In this document: positions 1 to 7,923 of the stretch, piece by piece
How positions within the stretch are numbered: position 1 is the first letter of the stretch
Layout of the letters: the number at the start of each line of letters is the position of its first letter
NCBI RefSeq assembly: GCF_900113715.1
Contig: NZ_FOQK01000011.1
Location: forward strand, 43,095 to 107,094
Length of the DNA stretch: 64,000 nt
Direction of reading: 5' to 3'
Source of the DNA: Pseudoselenomonas ruminantium
GTDB lineage: Bacteria; Bacillota; Negativicutes; Selenomonadales; Selenomonadaceae
Notes under the pieces: model-generated
What the model saw: the letters and a program-made list of their open reading frames with translations, nothing else
Told to the model about the DNA's origin: nothing
Database searches by the model: none
Translations under genes and position numbers: made by a program

Positions 1-113
1 GCCCGCCACATCAGATAATGCCAGAGCGCCTGCGCATGTGGCGACAATGGCAGCATCACCTGCCGCTTATAGAAGAAACGGATTTCGTTGAGCCAGCCCC
101 CGAGCGTATCCAT
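1..113 (-). CDS. DnaD-like phage/plasmid replication protein, N-terminal part (runs off the left edge)
   Basis: Only the first 38 or so residues are in the window. They begin MDTLGGWLNEIRFFYKRQ and continue with a segment containing LPLSPHAQALWHYLMW. That Ser/Ala-Gln-ALW-x-x-LM pattern is typical of the N-terminal winged-helix part of phage replisome-organiser and DnaD-like proteins, which load helicase at an origin. The ATG shares one base with the stop codon of the small upstream gene (TGATG), so translation is probably coupled. It lies divergent to an XRE repressor, which fits the edge of a prophage or integrated element. The function rests on a short motif, and the rest of the gene is outside the window. 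Confidence 0.5.
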   Translation of the reverse strand, partial: MDTLGGWLNEIRFFYKRQVMLPLSPHAQALWHYLMWR

Positions 114-220
114 CAGCTGGCGGCCCCGGCATGACCAGCCTGCTTTTCCAGCCGCTTGTCAGCCGCCCGCCGATGGATCATGTACTTGTTGACCGTGCGC
201 AAGATTTTTCTCGCCGTCAA
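113..220 (-). CDS. Small basic protein (35 aa) upstream of the replication gene
   Basis: This is a 35-residue reading frame with a TTG start preceded by GAGGAAAGG about 11 bases upstream. It begins MTARKILRTVNKYMIHRRAA and is strongly basic, with a high helical tendency. Its TGA overlaps the ATG of the next gene by one base, the usual arrangement for a co-translated pair. I do not recognise a family. It could be a small DNA-binding accessory protein of the same element. Confidence is limited by the short length and the non-ATG start. Confidence 0.35.
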   Translation of the reverse strand: MTARKILRTVNKYMIHRRAADKRLEKQAGHAGAAS

Positions 221-287
221 ATAGCATCACACCTTTCCTCAAATCGTTAAAGCTATCCGTCCACTACCAGCTGACAAACCGCAGCAA

Positions 288-338
288 TTGACAAGTCAAT
301 CTCCCCTTTCACTTGACTTGTCAAATTTGACAGGTCAA
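288..338. repeat. Three copies of the palindrome TTGAC-NN-GTCAA
   Basis: Perfect copies lie at 288-299 (centre AA), 313-324 (TT) and 327-338 (AG). They sit in the divergent spacer between the replication gene and the XRE repressor. The same ten fixed bases recur at 1130, 4415, 4441, 28700, 28726, 32443 and 50029, so this is a window-wide repeated word and not an operator private to this locus. Confidence 0.7.
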
Positions 339-430
339 ATGTTCACTCGTCAGATTTTGCCGGCAGCTTTGCAGAATAAGCCGCCTTTATAGCAGTTTTT
401 ACGTAGTAGAACCTTCTCTTTAGCTTTATC

Positions 431-508
431 TGCTATTATCATAGCACTATCGCATCTTATTGTCTAGCATTTTATGCTATTTGTTATTGTATTATAGCTT
501 TTTATACT
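431..508 (+). promoter_or_regulatory. Repressor promoter with palindromic operator candidates
   Basis: A promoter-like pair TTGTTA (481-486), 16-base spacer, TATACT (503-508) precedes the XRE gene. Two dyads built from the same half-site lie just upstream: TGCTAT-TATC-ATAGCA at 431-446 and AGCAT-TTT-ATGCT at 466-478. Further TATAGC half-sites fall nearby. By analogy with phage repressors these are likely autoregulatory operators that also control the divergent replication genes. This is inferred from symmetry alone. Confidence 0.45.
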
Positions 509-548
509 GCTTTATGGTAAAATATGGCTAAAAGGAGGTGTATAGATT

Positions 549-893
549 TTGACTGATAAAACACCGAAAGTGACAGAAACAACAAGCCTCAACGGAACCT
601 TCAGCAAACGTCTGAAGGAACTCCGTGAAGGCAAAGGCCTGCGCCAAAGCGATATGGCCAAACTCTGCGGCATTGCCGTTCCCTCATACTCCAACTGGGA
701 ACAGGGCCGGGCCCTGCCACCTTTGGCACAAATCCCTGTCCTTGCCGGATTCTTTGGCGTCAGCGCCGACTACCTGCTTGGCATTTCCAAACAGGATGCC
801 ACCGAGCGGCTGGTTGAGCGCATGCAAAGCCTGCCCGAAAAAAGCCAGCGGATCGTTCTGGCCCTCATCGAGGACATGCTGGAAAAAAAATGA
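549..893 (+). CDS. XRE-family transcriptional repressor (phage-type)
   Basis: This is a 114-residue protein with a Cro/C1-type helix-turn-helix at about residues 19-73 (LKELREGKGLRQSDMAKLCG, then NWEQGRALPP and FGVSADYLLG). The C-terminal 35 residues are probably a dimerisation helix. The start is a TTG at 549, chosen because AAAGGAGGTG lies at 531-540, about eight bases upstream. It is the only plus-strand gene at this end and stands divergent to a DnaD-like gene, the classic layout of a lysogeny or element-maintenance switch. The spacer carries palindromic candidate operators (431-478). Confidence 0.85.
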   Translation: MTDKTPKVTETTSLNGTFSKRLKELREGKGLRQSDMAKLCGIAVPSYSNWEQGRALPPLAQIPVLAGFFGVSADYLLGISKQDATERLVERMQSLPEKSQRIVLALIEDMLEKK

Positions 894-1060
894 CCCCGTA
901 CTACTAAAGAAAGTATTTATCTTTGTCTTATCTATGTATTAGAGCCGTCGCGGCTCCAGCAGGCACAAGGAAGGACAGCCCCCTTGCGGGCCTGATATAT
1001 CCGCAGAAAGACCCGAAACCTTTCCAGCATACCTGCCCGCAAACCAAGCTGGACAAAAAA

Positions 1061-1103
1061 CTATACACAAATTACGCACAGGAAATCCACAGATTTATCC
1101 ACA
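1061..1103 (+). other. Phased row of DnaA-box-like 9-mers
   Basis: One perfect DnaA box (TTATCCACA, 1095-1103) is preceded by three relaxed matches on the same strand: CTATACACA (1061), TTACGCACA (1072) and AAATCCACA (1083). The starts are 11, 11 and 12 bases apart, about one helical turn each. This suggests cooperative DnaA binding at an element origin or a DnaA-titrating site. The neighbouring replication-type gene supports it. I see no coding gene in 894-1305, which otherwise holds one TTGACATGTCAA palindrome (1130-1141) and the terminator at 1187-1218. Confidence 0.4.
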
Positions 1104-1186
1104 AGCAAAACCATCGCTTCCGAAACTTTTTGACATGTCAAAGGGATGAAAAACAATCCGCAGCTGCTCACAGAAAAGCAATACAA

Positions 1187-1218
1187 AAAGGCACCACGGA
1201 AAACTCCATGGTGCCTTT
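1187..1218 (-). terminator. Rho-independent terminator of the Rpn gene
   Basis: A perfect 10-base stem AAAGGCACCA / TGGTGCCTTT encloses a 12-base loop. On the minus strand it is followed by TTTTTGTATT. It lies about 90 bases beyond the stop of the Rpn-family gene. Confidence 0.75.
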
Positions 1219-1305
1219 GCTGACAAGGGATTATGCGATTTACGCTTTTTCAGGAACGGAAAAAGCAAATTAGCCCGATCAACTACCCGCTTTGCGTTTT
1301 GCCTA

Positions 1306-2187
1306 TTACCAGTTTGCCTCTACATATCCCTGCGCCACATTCAGTTTGAGATTAAAACGTGTCATAATCTTGTCGATAGTGGTTTTCTTATCCACATCCA
1401 TCTCTTTTAATGTGGTAATCATGGCCTTGATGCCTTCTTTCAAGCCTTCTTCCCGGCCTTCCTTGCGGCCTTCTTCTGCTGCATATCTTAGCTGCGCCGC
1501 CTGGTCACGGCGGAATTTTTCTGCTTTCTCATAAGACCGCTTGGCCACTTCGTCCTTAGTGAACACGTCTTCCACCTCCATTGCCTCTTGGATTGCGGCC
1601 TCGCTTGCCGCGATTTCCGCCAGCTCCTCGTCCGGAGTGCTGGGAGAGAAATAGGCCGCCCATTTCTCCATGCGGTTCATATCTTTTACACTTCTAGCCT
1701 TGAATTTCGGCAGTTCAAGGAAATGTATCTCCAGCTTATCCGTCAGCTGGCAGCCGGTTTTGACGTCATAAATGCCAAAGCAGCTGTGCATATCCGGGTA
1801 TTTACCCGCGTCAAACAGGTTAAAGCCCAAAATGTTGATGGCCACGGTGCGATTTAACTGGTCGTATTCCTCGCCCCGCTTGAGGTCGGCGTAGTTTCGC
1901 GCCCAGTAGTAAACGGAACGCTCGCCCATGGCGGCCAAAGCATTGACCTGCATTTCGATATTGACCTTGGTACCGGAAGCCGTGCGGCCTAAAATATCCA
2001 GCCGTGATTCCTTGCCCTCGTATTCGTCCGCGTCCATTTCCCGGTCGATAAACTCAATGTCTTGGATAAGCTCCGTGCCTTGAAACTCGAAAAAGGCGTT
2101 AATCAAAGATATGGTTATCTGAGGGTGCTTGGCAAAAACCGCCTTGAATACCGCGTCATTTGTCCGATTGATGCGAAATCCTGCCAT
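1306..2187 (-). CDS. Rpn family recombination-promoting nuclease / PD-(D/E)XK putative transposase
   Basis: This 293-residue protein has the N-terminal signature of the Rpn/PF12784 group (MAGFRINRTNDAVFKAVF). A PD-(D/E)XK nuclease core follows at about residues 63-80 (SRLDILGRT, then NIEMQV). Relatives such as E. coli RpnA are DNA endonucleases that promote RecA-independent recombination, and they often spread as repeated genes. The C-terminal quarter is highly charged, with the repeated motif EEGRKEGREEGLKEG, also typical. The start is preceded by AGGAGGAATAATC and a TATAAT-like box (2211-2216). It is monocistronic with its own terminator. Confidence 0.85.
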   Translation of the reverse strand: MAGFRINRTNDAVFKAVFAKHPQITISLINAFFEFQGTELIQDIEFIDREMDADEYEGKESRLDILGRTASGTKVNIEMQVNALAAMGERSVYYWARNYADLKRGEEYDQLNRTVAINILGFNLFDAGKYPDMHSCFGIYDVKTGCQLTDKLEIHFLELPKFKARSVKDMNRMEKWAAYFSPSTPDEELAEIAASEAAIQEAMEVEDVFTKDEVAKRSYEKAEKFRRDQAAQLRYAAEEGRKEGREEGLKEGIKAMITTLKEMDVDKKTTIDKIMTRFNLKLNVAQGYVEANW

Positions 2188-2383
2188 GATTATTCCTCCT
2201 GTGCTACTTAATTATATTCTATGACTTTGCCCCCGAAAAGGCAAGATTTTCCTGTAAGCAGGCCGTCCCCCTCTGGCCACCGTAATCTATGGCCAGCATG
2301 GCGCTGCCCTGCTGGATTTGTGCTATACTATATCTTGCCGCAACCTCTAACCATGGAACAGCCTAAGCAGCTGGGCCTACGAC

Positions 2384-2422
2384 GACAAAGGAGCACTAGT
2401 ATTATTCTAGCGCTCCTTTGTC
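2384..2422 (-). terminator. Hairpin downstream of queE (likely terminator)
   Basis: An 11-base perfect stem GACAAAGGAGC / GCTCCTTTGTC, with CTAG complementarity continuing into the loop, lies about 35 bases past the queE stop. There is no clear T-run, so termination efficiency is uncertain. The rest of the spacer to 2188 holds nothing recognisable apart from a short CTGGCCA dyad near 2273-2296. Confidence 0.55.
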
Positions 2423-2455
2423 ATGTATTCGTATTGCTTTATGCAGGATCAGCAA

Positions 2456-3187
2456 TCAAATCTGCCCGATCATTTTATGGGTCTGCGGGATTACGCGGAC
2501 GTCCTTGAGCTTGGACAGGGCGTAGTTCTGGCAGATCAGGATCTTTTCGGGGCTGGCGGCTTTGCAGCCGCCGTATGGGGTCACGGGCTGGATGATGAAG
2601 AGTGTTTCCGGTGCGGTGTCCGCCACGAGGTCGATTGCCTGGCGGAATTCTTCTTCCGTGGTTTCCTCGCCCACGACCAGCTTTATATACAGGTCTTTCG
2701 CTTTGGCCACTTCGATGAAGTGCCTATGTGCCTCCCACTGCGGGGTGCGGATGATGCTCGGCAGCTTGATGTCCATGCTGATGATGTCGACTGCATCGAG
2801 GATACCTGCGAGCTGCTCGGGCAGGGTGCCGTTCGTTTCGAGGAACACCGGCACCGTTATTTTTTTTGCCAATTCACGGATGAAGGCGGCATGCAGCAGC
2901 GGTTCTCCGCCCGTGAAGCTCACGGCTTGATGCGGGACTTCCTGGCACAGGCGGTTGATTTCGATGGCCACCTGCTCCACCGAGCGCGGATTCGGCAGCT
3001 TCGCGAATTCACGGCTGCCCGCATAGGTCTCGACCTCGCACTGCGCATGGCTGCCCGGCGTATTTTCCGTATCGCAGTAGCGGCAGTCGAGGTTGCAGCC
3101 CTCAAACCGCACAAATACCTGGCGGCAGCCGACGTATTTACCCTCGCCCTGGATGGACGAGAAAATTTCAATCAGATTCTCTTTCAT
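2456..3187 (-). CDS. queE: 7-carboxy-7-deazaguanine synthase
   Basis: QueE is a radical SAM enzyme that converts 6-carboxy-tetrahydropterin to 7-carboxy-7-deazaguanine, the committed step to preQ0 and queuosine. The 243-residue protein starts MKENLIEIFSSIQGEG and carries the [4Fe-4S]-binding CNLDCRYC motif near residue 32, followed by FTGGEPLLH in the SAM-binding region. Its length fits the family. It follows queD by three bases, so the two are translated from one message. No queC or queF is present in the window, but tgt, which uses the pathway product, lies at 33.1 kb. Confidence 0.92.
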   Translation of the reverse strand: MKENLIEIFSSIQGEGKYVGCRQVFVRFEGCNLDCRYCDTENTPGSHAQCEVETYAGSREFAKLPNPRSVEQVAIEINRLCQEVPHQAVSFTGGEPLLHAAFIRELAKKITVPVFLETNGTLPEQLAGILDAVDIISMDIKLPSIIRTPQWEAHRHFIEVAKAKDLYIKLVVGEETTEEEFRQAIDLVADTAPETLFIIQPVTPYGGCKAASPEKILICQNYALSKLKDVRVIPQTHKMIGQI

Positions 3188-3190
3188 GGC

Positions 3191-3568
3191 TCAGTCCTTC
3201 GTATAGGTGACGCTGGATTTCGGCGACTCGAAAACCGTGATCGCATGAAGCTCGCTATCACGCACAAAGCATTCATGCCCTGCCAGCTCCTCGAAGATGA
3301 TGCGGGCCAGGTTTTCTGCCGTCGGATTCACGCCGCCGGCAAACGGCTCCAGCTCATTGAGATAGCGGTGGTCATAGCGCTCAAGCGTCTCCTTGAGCGC
3401 CTTTTTGATGATCTTGAAGTCCACGAGCATGCCGAGCTCATCAAGCTCACGGCCCTTTACCACTGCCTCGACCACCCAGTTATGGCCATGCAGCCGTGCG
3501 CATTTGCCCGGATAGCCATTGACCATATGGGCAGCTTCAAAAGCACCTTCAACTTTTAACGTATACAT
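3191..3568 (-). CDS. queD: 6-carboxy-tetrahydropterin synthase
   Basis: QueD makes 6-carboxy-tetrahydropterin from dihydroneopterin triphosphate, the substrate of QueE. The 125-residue protein shows the PTPS-fold zinc ligands (AAHMV near residue 13, then ARLHGHNW) and the catalytic cysteine in GKCARLHGH. The start ATG has AGGAGTGAG upstream. A TATAAT box lies about 40 bases before the start (3607-3612). I looked for a preQ1 riboswitch in the leader and saw none. Confidence 0.92.
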   Translation of the reverse strand: MYTLKVEGAFEAAHMVNGYPGKCARLHGHNWVVEAVVKGRELDELGMLVDFKIIKKALKETLERYDHRYLNELEPFAGGVNPTAENLARIIFEELAGHECFVRDSELHAITVFESPKSSVTYTKD

Positions 3569-3606
3569 ATAAAAAAACTCACTCCTCGTCTAACAAACAA
3601 AAATAT

Positions 3607-3612
3607 ATTATA
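3607..3612 (-). promoter_or_regulatory. -10 box of the queD-queE operon
   Basis: TATAAT on the minus strand lies 39 bases before the queD start, in an AT-rich stretch. There is no good -35 at 17 bases. Confidence 0.4.
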
Positions 3613-3683
3613 ACGCCGTTGTTCCTATCTTGCCGCAGGCAAAACTTCCGCTTGGCATTTCAACGCAGAAAAACGCTGCCGGC

Positions 3684-4352
3684 TCAGTTCTCTTCCGCAG
3701 AGGATTCCGCCGCTGCATCTTCTGCCGGCTGTGCCGGATTGGCATCCATGACAGCCGCCTGCTGCGCATCATCTTTGGCTCCGTTTAAATCATAGCGGCG
3801 CGCGACATTTTCGGCCTTGGCCCTGTAGTAGCCTGCTGCCTCCGAGTATTTGATGACCCGCGAGCCGACAACGTTCATGATGGCGATAGCCAGCGCAATG
3901 CCGATCAGCACGCCCACGAGGCCGCCGAAATAGTTGCCGATAACGATGATAATCAGGCAGGCCGTGAAGAAGACCATGCCATCGTTGGCTTCCTCGATGC
4001 CGACGAAAAAGCCATGATACTGCTGCCGCGCTTCCAATACCTTCTGGTTGTAATAGGCATGGACACACCAGGGAATCAGGAAGTCGTTCAAGGTATCGAG
4101 CGTTTCCGCCTGTGCCGTATGATGTACTTCCTGCCCCTTCAGCAGCTGAATCGTAAAGCAATTCTCCTGGATTTCGCAGCGCACGAGAATCGCCCACTGC
4201 TCATCAAGCGCAAAGCGGCAAACCGGCGTATCACCGGCATAGACGTATTTCCCCGTATCATCAAGCCGCTTGCGATGGATAAAGATCCCCTTGTCATCTT
4301 GATAGACTTTCGTCTCTTCATCGTAATACATATTTTTCCGCTCCCTGATCAT
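3684..4352 (-). CDS. Membrane protein of unknown function
   Basis: This protein has 222 residues, or 215 if the internal ATG at 4331, which has the better spaced GGGAG, is used. The N-terminal 110 residues look like a soluble beta-rich domain (YAGDTPVCRFALDEQWAIL). A hydrophobic hairpin follows at about residues 128-160 (FFTACLIIIVIGNYFGG, then VGVLIGIALAIAIMNVVG), and a charged tail rich in Ala, Glu and Asp ends the protein. I do not recognise a family. It stands between the que genes and a lipid/glycan operon, with its own leader, and nothing ties it to either pathway. Confidence 0.6.
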   Translation of the reverse strand: MIRERKNMYYDEETKVYQDDKGIFIHRKRLDDTGKYVYAGDTPVCRFALDEQWAILVRCEIQENCFTIQLLKGQEVHHTAQAETLDTLNDFLIPWCVHAYYNQKVLEARQQYHGFFVGIEEANDGMVFFTACLIIIVIGNYFGGLVGVLIGIALAIAIMNVVGSRVIKYSEAAGYYRAKAENVARRYDLNGAKDDAQQAAVMDANPAQPAEDAAAESSAEEN

Positions 4353-4432
4353 AATACCCCTTTCTCTTTACACGCTTTATTCGCTATCCGGCCGCAGCCT
4401 TCCTGCCGGACTTTTTGACAGGTCAAGCAAAA

Positions 4433-4474
4433 ACAGCAAATTGACCGGTCAAAGCTGACACGTCAATTTGCTGT
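4433..4474 (-). terminator. Terminator of the psd-pssA-glycosyltransferase operon, containing TTGACNNGTCAA words
   Basis: A 13-base perfect stem ACAGCAAATTGAC / GTCAATTTGCTGT lies 14 bases past the glycosyltransferase stop. On the minus strand it is followed by TTTTGCTTG. The arms and loop contain the palindrome TTGACCGGTCAA (4441-4452), and another copy lies just beyond at 4415-4426. Confidence 0.7.
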
Positions 4475-4487
4475 CTCCTAGCCCATT

Positions 4488-5750
4488 TTACTGGTCAATC
4501 GATTTCGTATTCTTCACGTTGCCGACGATGTCGCTCATGCTCATCGCCCGCGTATGCTGCGTGTGGCTCCACTCGTGATTGTTGCGGTTGATGAATCCCA
4601 GGAAGATGATAGGAATCCACGAATAGATGAATACCGGATAGAGCAGCATGTAAAGCCAGGACTTCCACTTCGCCCGGATCTTGATGAGGATGATCATCGG
4701 CAGGATGTACTGGCCGAGCATGATAGCCGTCATGATCTGCGACGGCATGAAGTTATAGATGTTCGTATAGAACGGCGGGAAGGCAAGCTGCACATAGCTG
4801 ATGATGACGAAGAACGTCGAGATCATCAGGAAGTGCGGCTGCATGAGGTAGATGCACTCATCCCACATGCGGATGTCCTTGTGCTTCCAGCCAGCCTTGA
4901 GCATCTTCGGGATGAAGCGGTTGCCTACATCGAACTGGCCCTGTGCCCAGCGCTTGCGCTGATTCCAGGACTGCTTGAACGTCAGCGGCTTCTCGTCATA
5001 GATGATGGCGTCATGCGCCCAGCTCGTCTTGATGCCTTGGGCCATGCACTTCATCGTGAACTCCATATCCTCCGTCAGGCAGGTTGCATTCCAGCCATGC
5101 TCCTTGAGGATATCGGAGGAGAAGCACATGCCCGTGCCGCCAAGGCAGGCCGACAGGCCGATGTTGGATTTCGCCAGATGCGAAATGTAGCAAATGACCC
5201 AGAAGGCAATCGCAAACGTGCCTGCCACCCAGGTATCGTACGGATTCTTGGCATCCATATAGCCCTGGATGACCTTATCGCCCTTGCAGAGGCGATTGTT
5301 CATCTCCATGAGGAACTGCGGATGCACGAGGTTATCCGCATCGAATACGCAGACCGCGTCGTACTGTTTTTCCATCTTGAACAGACGGTCAAACATCCAC
5401 TCGAGCGCATAGCCCTTCGACTTCTTCGTCGGATGCGTGCGCGCATGGACGATGGCACCGGCATTTGCGGCAATCTCTGCCGTGTTATCGGTGCAGTTAT
5501 CAGCAATGACATGGATATCATACATATCCTTCGGATAGTTGAGGCCCTGCAGATTCTCGACCAGCTGCCCAATGACGGCATGCTCGTTATGTGCCGCCAC
5601 GATCAGCGCGAACGTCTTCTTCGGGGTCTTGATTTTCGTCTCGCCACGCCGCCACATGCCACAGAAACCGATGACAAAGAAATAAAGCGTGAACAGGAAA
5701 ATCATGATCTGCATGGGAACCATGATGATATCAAATGGGAAATTAAACAA
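4488..5750 (-). CDS. Membrane-bound family 2 glycosyltransferase (cellulose synthase-like)
   Basis: This 420-residue processive-type glycosyltransferase has an N-terminal membrane segment (about residues 8-30) and a GT2 domain at about 45-290. The domain carries the FDADN metal/nucleotide motif, TEDME and the QRKRW acceptor-site motif (QxxRW class). Two to four more membrane helices follow at 300-390. It resembles enzymes that polymerise or attach sugars at the membrane (BcsA/PgaC-like), but the polymer cannot be predicted. It is the last gene of a run with psd and pssA, six bases after pssA, so it may act on a lipid-linked substrate. Confidence 0.8.
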   Translation of the reverse strand: MFNFPFDIIMVPMQIMIFLFTLYFFVIGFCGMWRRGETKIKTPKKTFALIVAAHNEHAVIGQLVENLQGLNYPKDMYDIHVIADNCTDNTAEIAANAGAIVHARTHPTKKSKGYALEWMFDRLFKMEKQYDAVCVFDADNLVHPQFLMEMNNRLCKGDKVIQGYMDAKNPYDTWVAGTFAIAFWVICYISHLAKSNIGLSACLGGTGMCFSSDILKEHGWNATCLTEDMEFTMKCMAQGIKTSWAHDAIIYDEKPLTFKQSWNQRKRWAQGQFDVGNRFIPKMLKAGWKHKDIRMWDECIYLMQPHFLMISTFFVIISYVQLAFPPFYTNIYNFMPSQIMTAIMLGQYILPMIILIKIRAKWKSWLYMLLYPVFIYSWIPIIFLGFINRNNHEWSHTQHTRAMSMSDIVGNVKNTKSIDQ

Positions 5751-5756
5751 AAATCA

Positions 5757-6467
5757 TCAGCCTTCCTTTGCAAATAATGCAATCAGCGTATTTACGATGC
5801 CAGCGGCTGCATAGGTGCAGAACACGGCCACAGCCAGCGCCGGCAGGATAGCTGCGTGTCCGAGCCAGAGGATGGCTGCAAACATAGCCGCTGCAAAAAT
5901 CTTCGTGCCAAGGTAAATCGGCTCACCGCCATCCCCTTTGAAGTTCGGATAGTGGACATGGCTGACCATCAGATAGCCGACAATCGCCATGAGAATCGGA
6001 TATGCCACCCCGAAGCCCAGCGGATCGACACCAAGCAGGACGAACAGCAGCGTCGTCATCGCGACGATATTGCCGCCAGCCGGGATAGCAAGGCCCATGA
6101 AGTAGCCATGCACCACATCAGCATTGACATTGAAACGCGCCAGGCGCCACATGCCGCAGACGGCAAACAAGATGACGACCGCCATGCCCAAAAGCCCATG
6201 GTTATGCAGGACAAAGGCCCAGGCCAAAAAGCCCGGCGCGATGCCGAAGGAGCCTAAATCGCAGAGCGAATCCATCTCCTTGCCCATCTCGCTCGATACG
6301 CCAAAAAAACGAGCCGTGCGCCCGTCAAGGCCATCAGCCACGAGCGCGAGCAGGATGAAAAGCGAGCCCCAGACAAAATCACCACTATACGTAGAAAGAA
6401 TCGAGCACATGCCAAACACAAGGTTCATAGACGTGCAGAGATTCGGTATAAACCGTCGATAATCCAT
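5757..6467 (-). CDS. pssA: CDP-diacylglycerol--serine O-phosphatidyltransferase
   Basis: PssA makes phosphatidylserine from CDP-diacylglycerol and serine. The 236-residue integral membrane protein contains the complete CDP-alcohol phosphotransferase signature at about residues 42-72: DGLDGRTAR, then the D-x-x-x-D spacing in MDSLCDLGSFG. Several hydrophobic helices make up the rest. It begins one base into the stop region of psd (shared base 6467), so the two phosphatidylethanolamine genes are co-translated. Confidence 0.92.
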   Translation of the reverse strand: MDYRRFIPNLCTSMNLVFGMCSILSTYSGDFVWGSLFILLALVADGLDGRTARFFGVSSEMGKEMDSLCDLGSFGIAPGFLAWAFVLHNHGLLGMAVVILFAVCGMWRLARFNVNADVVHGYFMGLAIPAGGNIVAMTTLLFVLLGVDPLGFGVAYPILMAIVGYLMVSHVHYPNFKGDGGEPIYLGTKIFAAAMFAAILWLGHAAILPALAVAVFCTYAAAGIVNTLIALFAKEG

Positions 6468-7099
6468 CAGTCTTTAATCCTCCCGAGAACAGTCTGTCCG
6501 CCGGCCACCTTCTGGCCGACCTTGACATTGATTTCTACCTTCTTCGGCATGACAACCTCGAGGCAGGAGCCGAACTTGATCATTCCGTACAGCTCGCCCT
6601 GCTTGAGGTCATCATCGAGCGTCACATACGAGACGATGCGGCGCGCCAGAATGCCGGCAATCTGCTTGACACTGATGCGGATGCGTTCATTCTCGATGCC
6701 GATGACGTGATGCTCATTCTCGAAGCCCACCGTGTCCTTATACGCAGGACGGAAACGGCCGCAGAAATACTTCTGCAGCTTGATCTGCCCATTGATAGGA
6801 CTGCGGTTCACATGCACGTTGAACACTGACATGAAGATAACGACCTTCGTGCAGGGTTCCTTGACAAACTCATCCGTCTCCAGCTCGACGATATCCGTTA
6901 CCGTGCCATCGGCCGGCGACAGGATTGCCGACTCGTCAAGCTCGATATGACGTTTCGGGTTGCGGAAAAAATAACAGAAATATAGCATCAATACGAAGGG
7001 AATCACAGCCACATACGGATGCACCGAAAAACCAAGCAGGACGCCCAGTGCCGCACAGCCGAATATGAACGGATACCCTTCCGATATAATAGGAGTCAA
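6467..7099 (-). CDS. psd: Phosphatidylserine decarboxylase (short form)
   Basis: This pyruvoyl enzyme converts phosphatidylserine to phosphatidylethanolamine. The 210 residues match the short proenzyme class. A hydrophobic N-terminus (residues 10-40) is followed by the catalytic domain, and the self-cleavage Gly-Ser lies in IKFGSCLEV near residue 172, which yields the pyruvoyl group. It precedes pssA and follows the TagA-like gene by 12 bases, placing phospholipid head-group synthesis and two glycosyltransferases in one transcript. Confidence 0.9.
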   Translation of the reverse strand: MTPIISEGYPFIFGCAALGVLLGFSVHPYVAVIPFVLMLYFCYFFRNPKRHIELDESAILSPADGTVTDIVELETDEFVKEPCTKVVIFMSVFNVHVNRSPINGQIKLQKYFCGRFRPAYKDTVGFENEHHVIGIENERIRISVKQIAGILARRIVSYVTLDDDLKQGELYGMIKFGSCLEVVMPKKVEINVKVGQKVAGGQTVLGRIKD

Positions 7100-7111
7100 G
7101 CTCCCACCTCC

Positions 7112-7849
7112 TCAAACACGTTTCTTATTTTTTGAAGCATGTACCTTGAGCACGAACTTCGGCAGTGCCAGCAGACGGCCTGCGCGCTTTGGCTGCAAGG
7201 CACCGCGGAACAGCCACTCGAGCTTGGCCTTCTGCATCCAGAGCGGCGCACGCTTCATGACCCCTGCCATGACGTCGAGCGTACCGCCAACCCCGATGGA
7301 TACAGGCACACCGAGCTCGTCTCTATGCTGGTAGAGCCACTTCTCCTGCTTGGGCACGCCGAGTGCCGCGAGCAGCAGGTCAGGTTTAGCCGCCTTGATT
7401 TCCGCGATGATTTCCGGCTCATCGTCCGCCGAAAAATACCCATTGCGTACGCCGACAATCTCAATCCCCGGATAAAGCTCCTCTGCTTTGGCTTTAGCCT
7501 TCTCTGCTACGCCGGGTGCCGAACCGAAAAAGAAAATACGCTGTTTCTTGCCTGGTGCAATGCGCATGAGCTCCTGCGCCAAATCGAAGCCTGCCACACG
7601 CTCCGGCATCTCATAGCCCAGATGATGGGCAGCCCAAACCGTACCAGCACCATCCGGGACCACCAGCGCGGCCTCATTCAAAATATGCCGCAGCTCCTCG
7701 TCATGCGTCGCCCGCATAATCATCTCGGCATTGGCCGTCGCGATAAGGACATTCTTCTTCTCGTCCATGTAATCCTGCACCTGCGCCACGGCCTGCGCCA
7801 TCGTAACAGAATCCACATTCACGCCCAATATATCGATCTTGTCGGACAC
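7112..7849 (-). CDS. WecG/TagA/CpsF family glycosyltransferase
   Basis: This 245-residue GT26-family enzyme transfers a sugar (typically ManNAc or ManNAcA) onto a lipid-linked intermediate in teichoic acid, enterobacterial common antigen or capsule synthesis. The diagnostic region is clear: NAEMIMRAT near residue 41, then PDGAGTVWAAH, FFFGSAPGVAEKA, and LLAALGVPKQEKW with GVGGTLDVMAG. It appears to be the first gene of the minus-strand lipid/glycan operon that continues into psd, pssA and the GT2 enzyme. The acceptor is unknown here. TagA itself makes teichoic acid, which a diderm would not be expected to carry. Confidence 0.88.
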   Translation of the reverse strand: MSDKIDILGVNVDSVTMAQAVAQVQDYMDEKKNVLIATANAEMIMRATHDEELRHILNEAALVVPDGAGTVWAAHHLGYEMPERVAGFDLAQELMRIAPGKKQRIFFFGSAPGVAEKAKAKAEELYPGIEIVGVRNGYFSADDEPEIIAEIKAAKPDLLLAALGVPKQEKWLYQHRDELGVPVSIGVGGTLDVMAGVMKRAPLWMQKAKLEWLFRGALQPKRAGRLLALPKFVLKVHASKNKKRV

Positions 7850-7923
7850 ACTATTCCCTCCAATAAATCAGAAATACTCATTGAATTAGTGTACTACAAA
7901 AGAATAGTAGCGTCAACCGCGCA

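Noticed and set aside
923..1273. A 116-codon plus-strand frame after the XRE gene
   Set aside because: It has no ribosome site, runs through the DnaA-box row and a terminator hairpin, and has no recognisable domain.
3569..3683. A preQ1 riboswitch in front of queD
   Set aside because: The leader was read on the minus strand and lacks the type I stem-loop and A-rich tail. Only a promoter-like box is visible.
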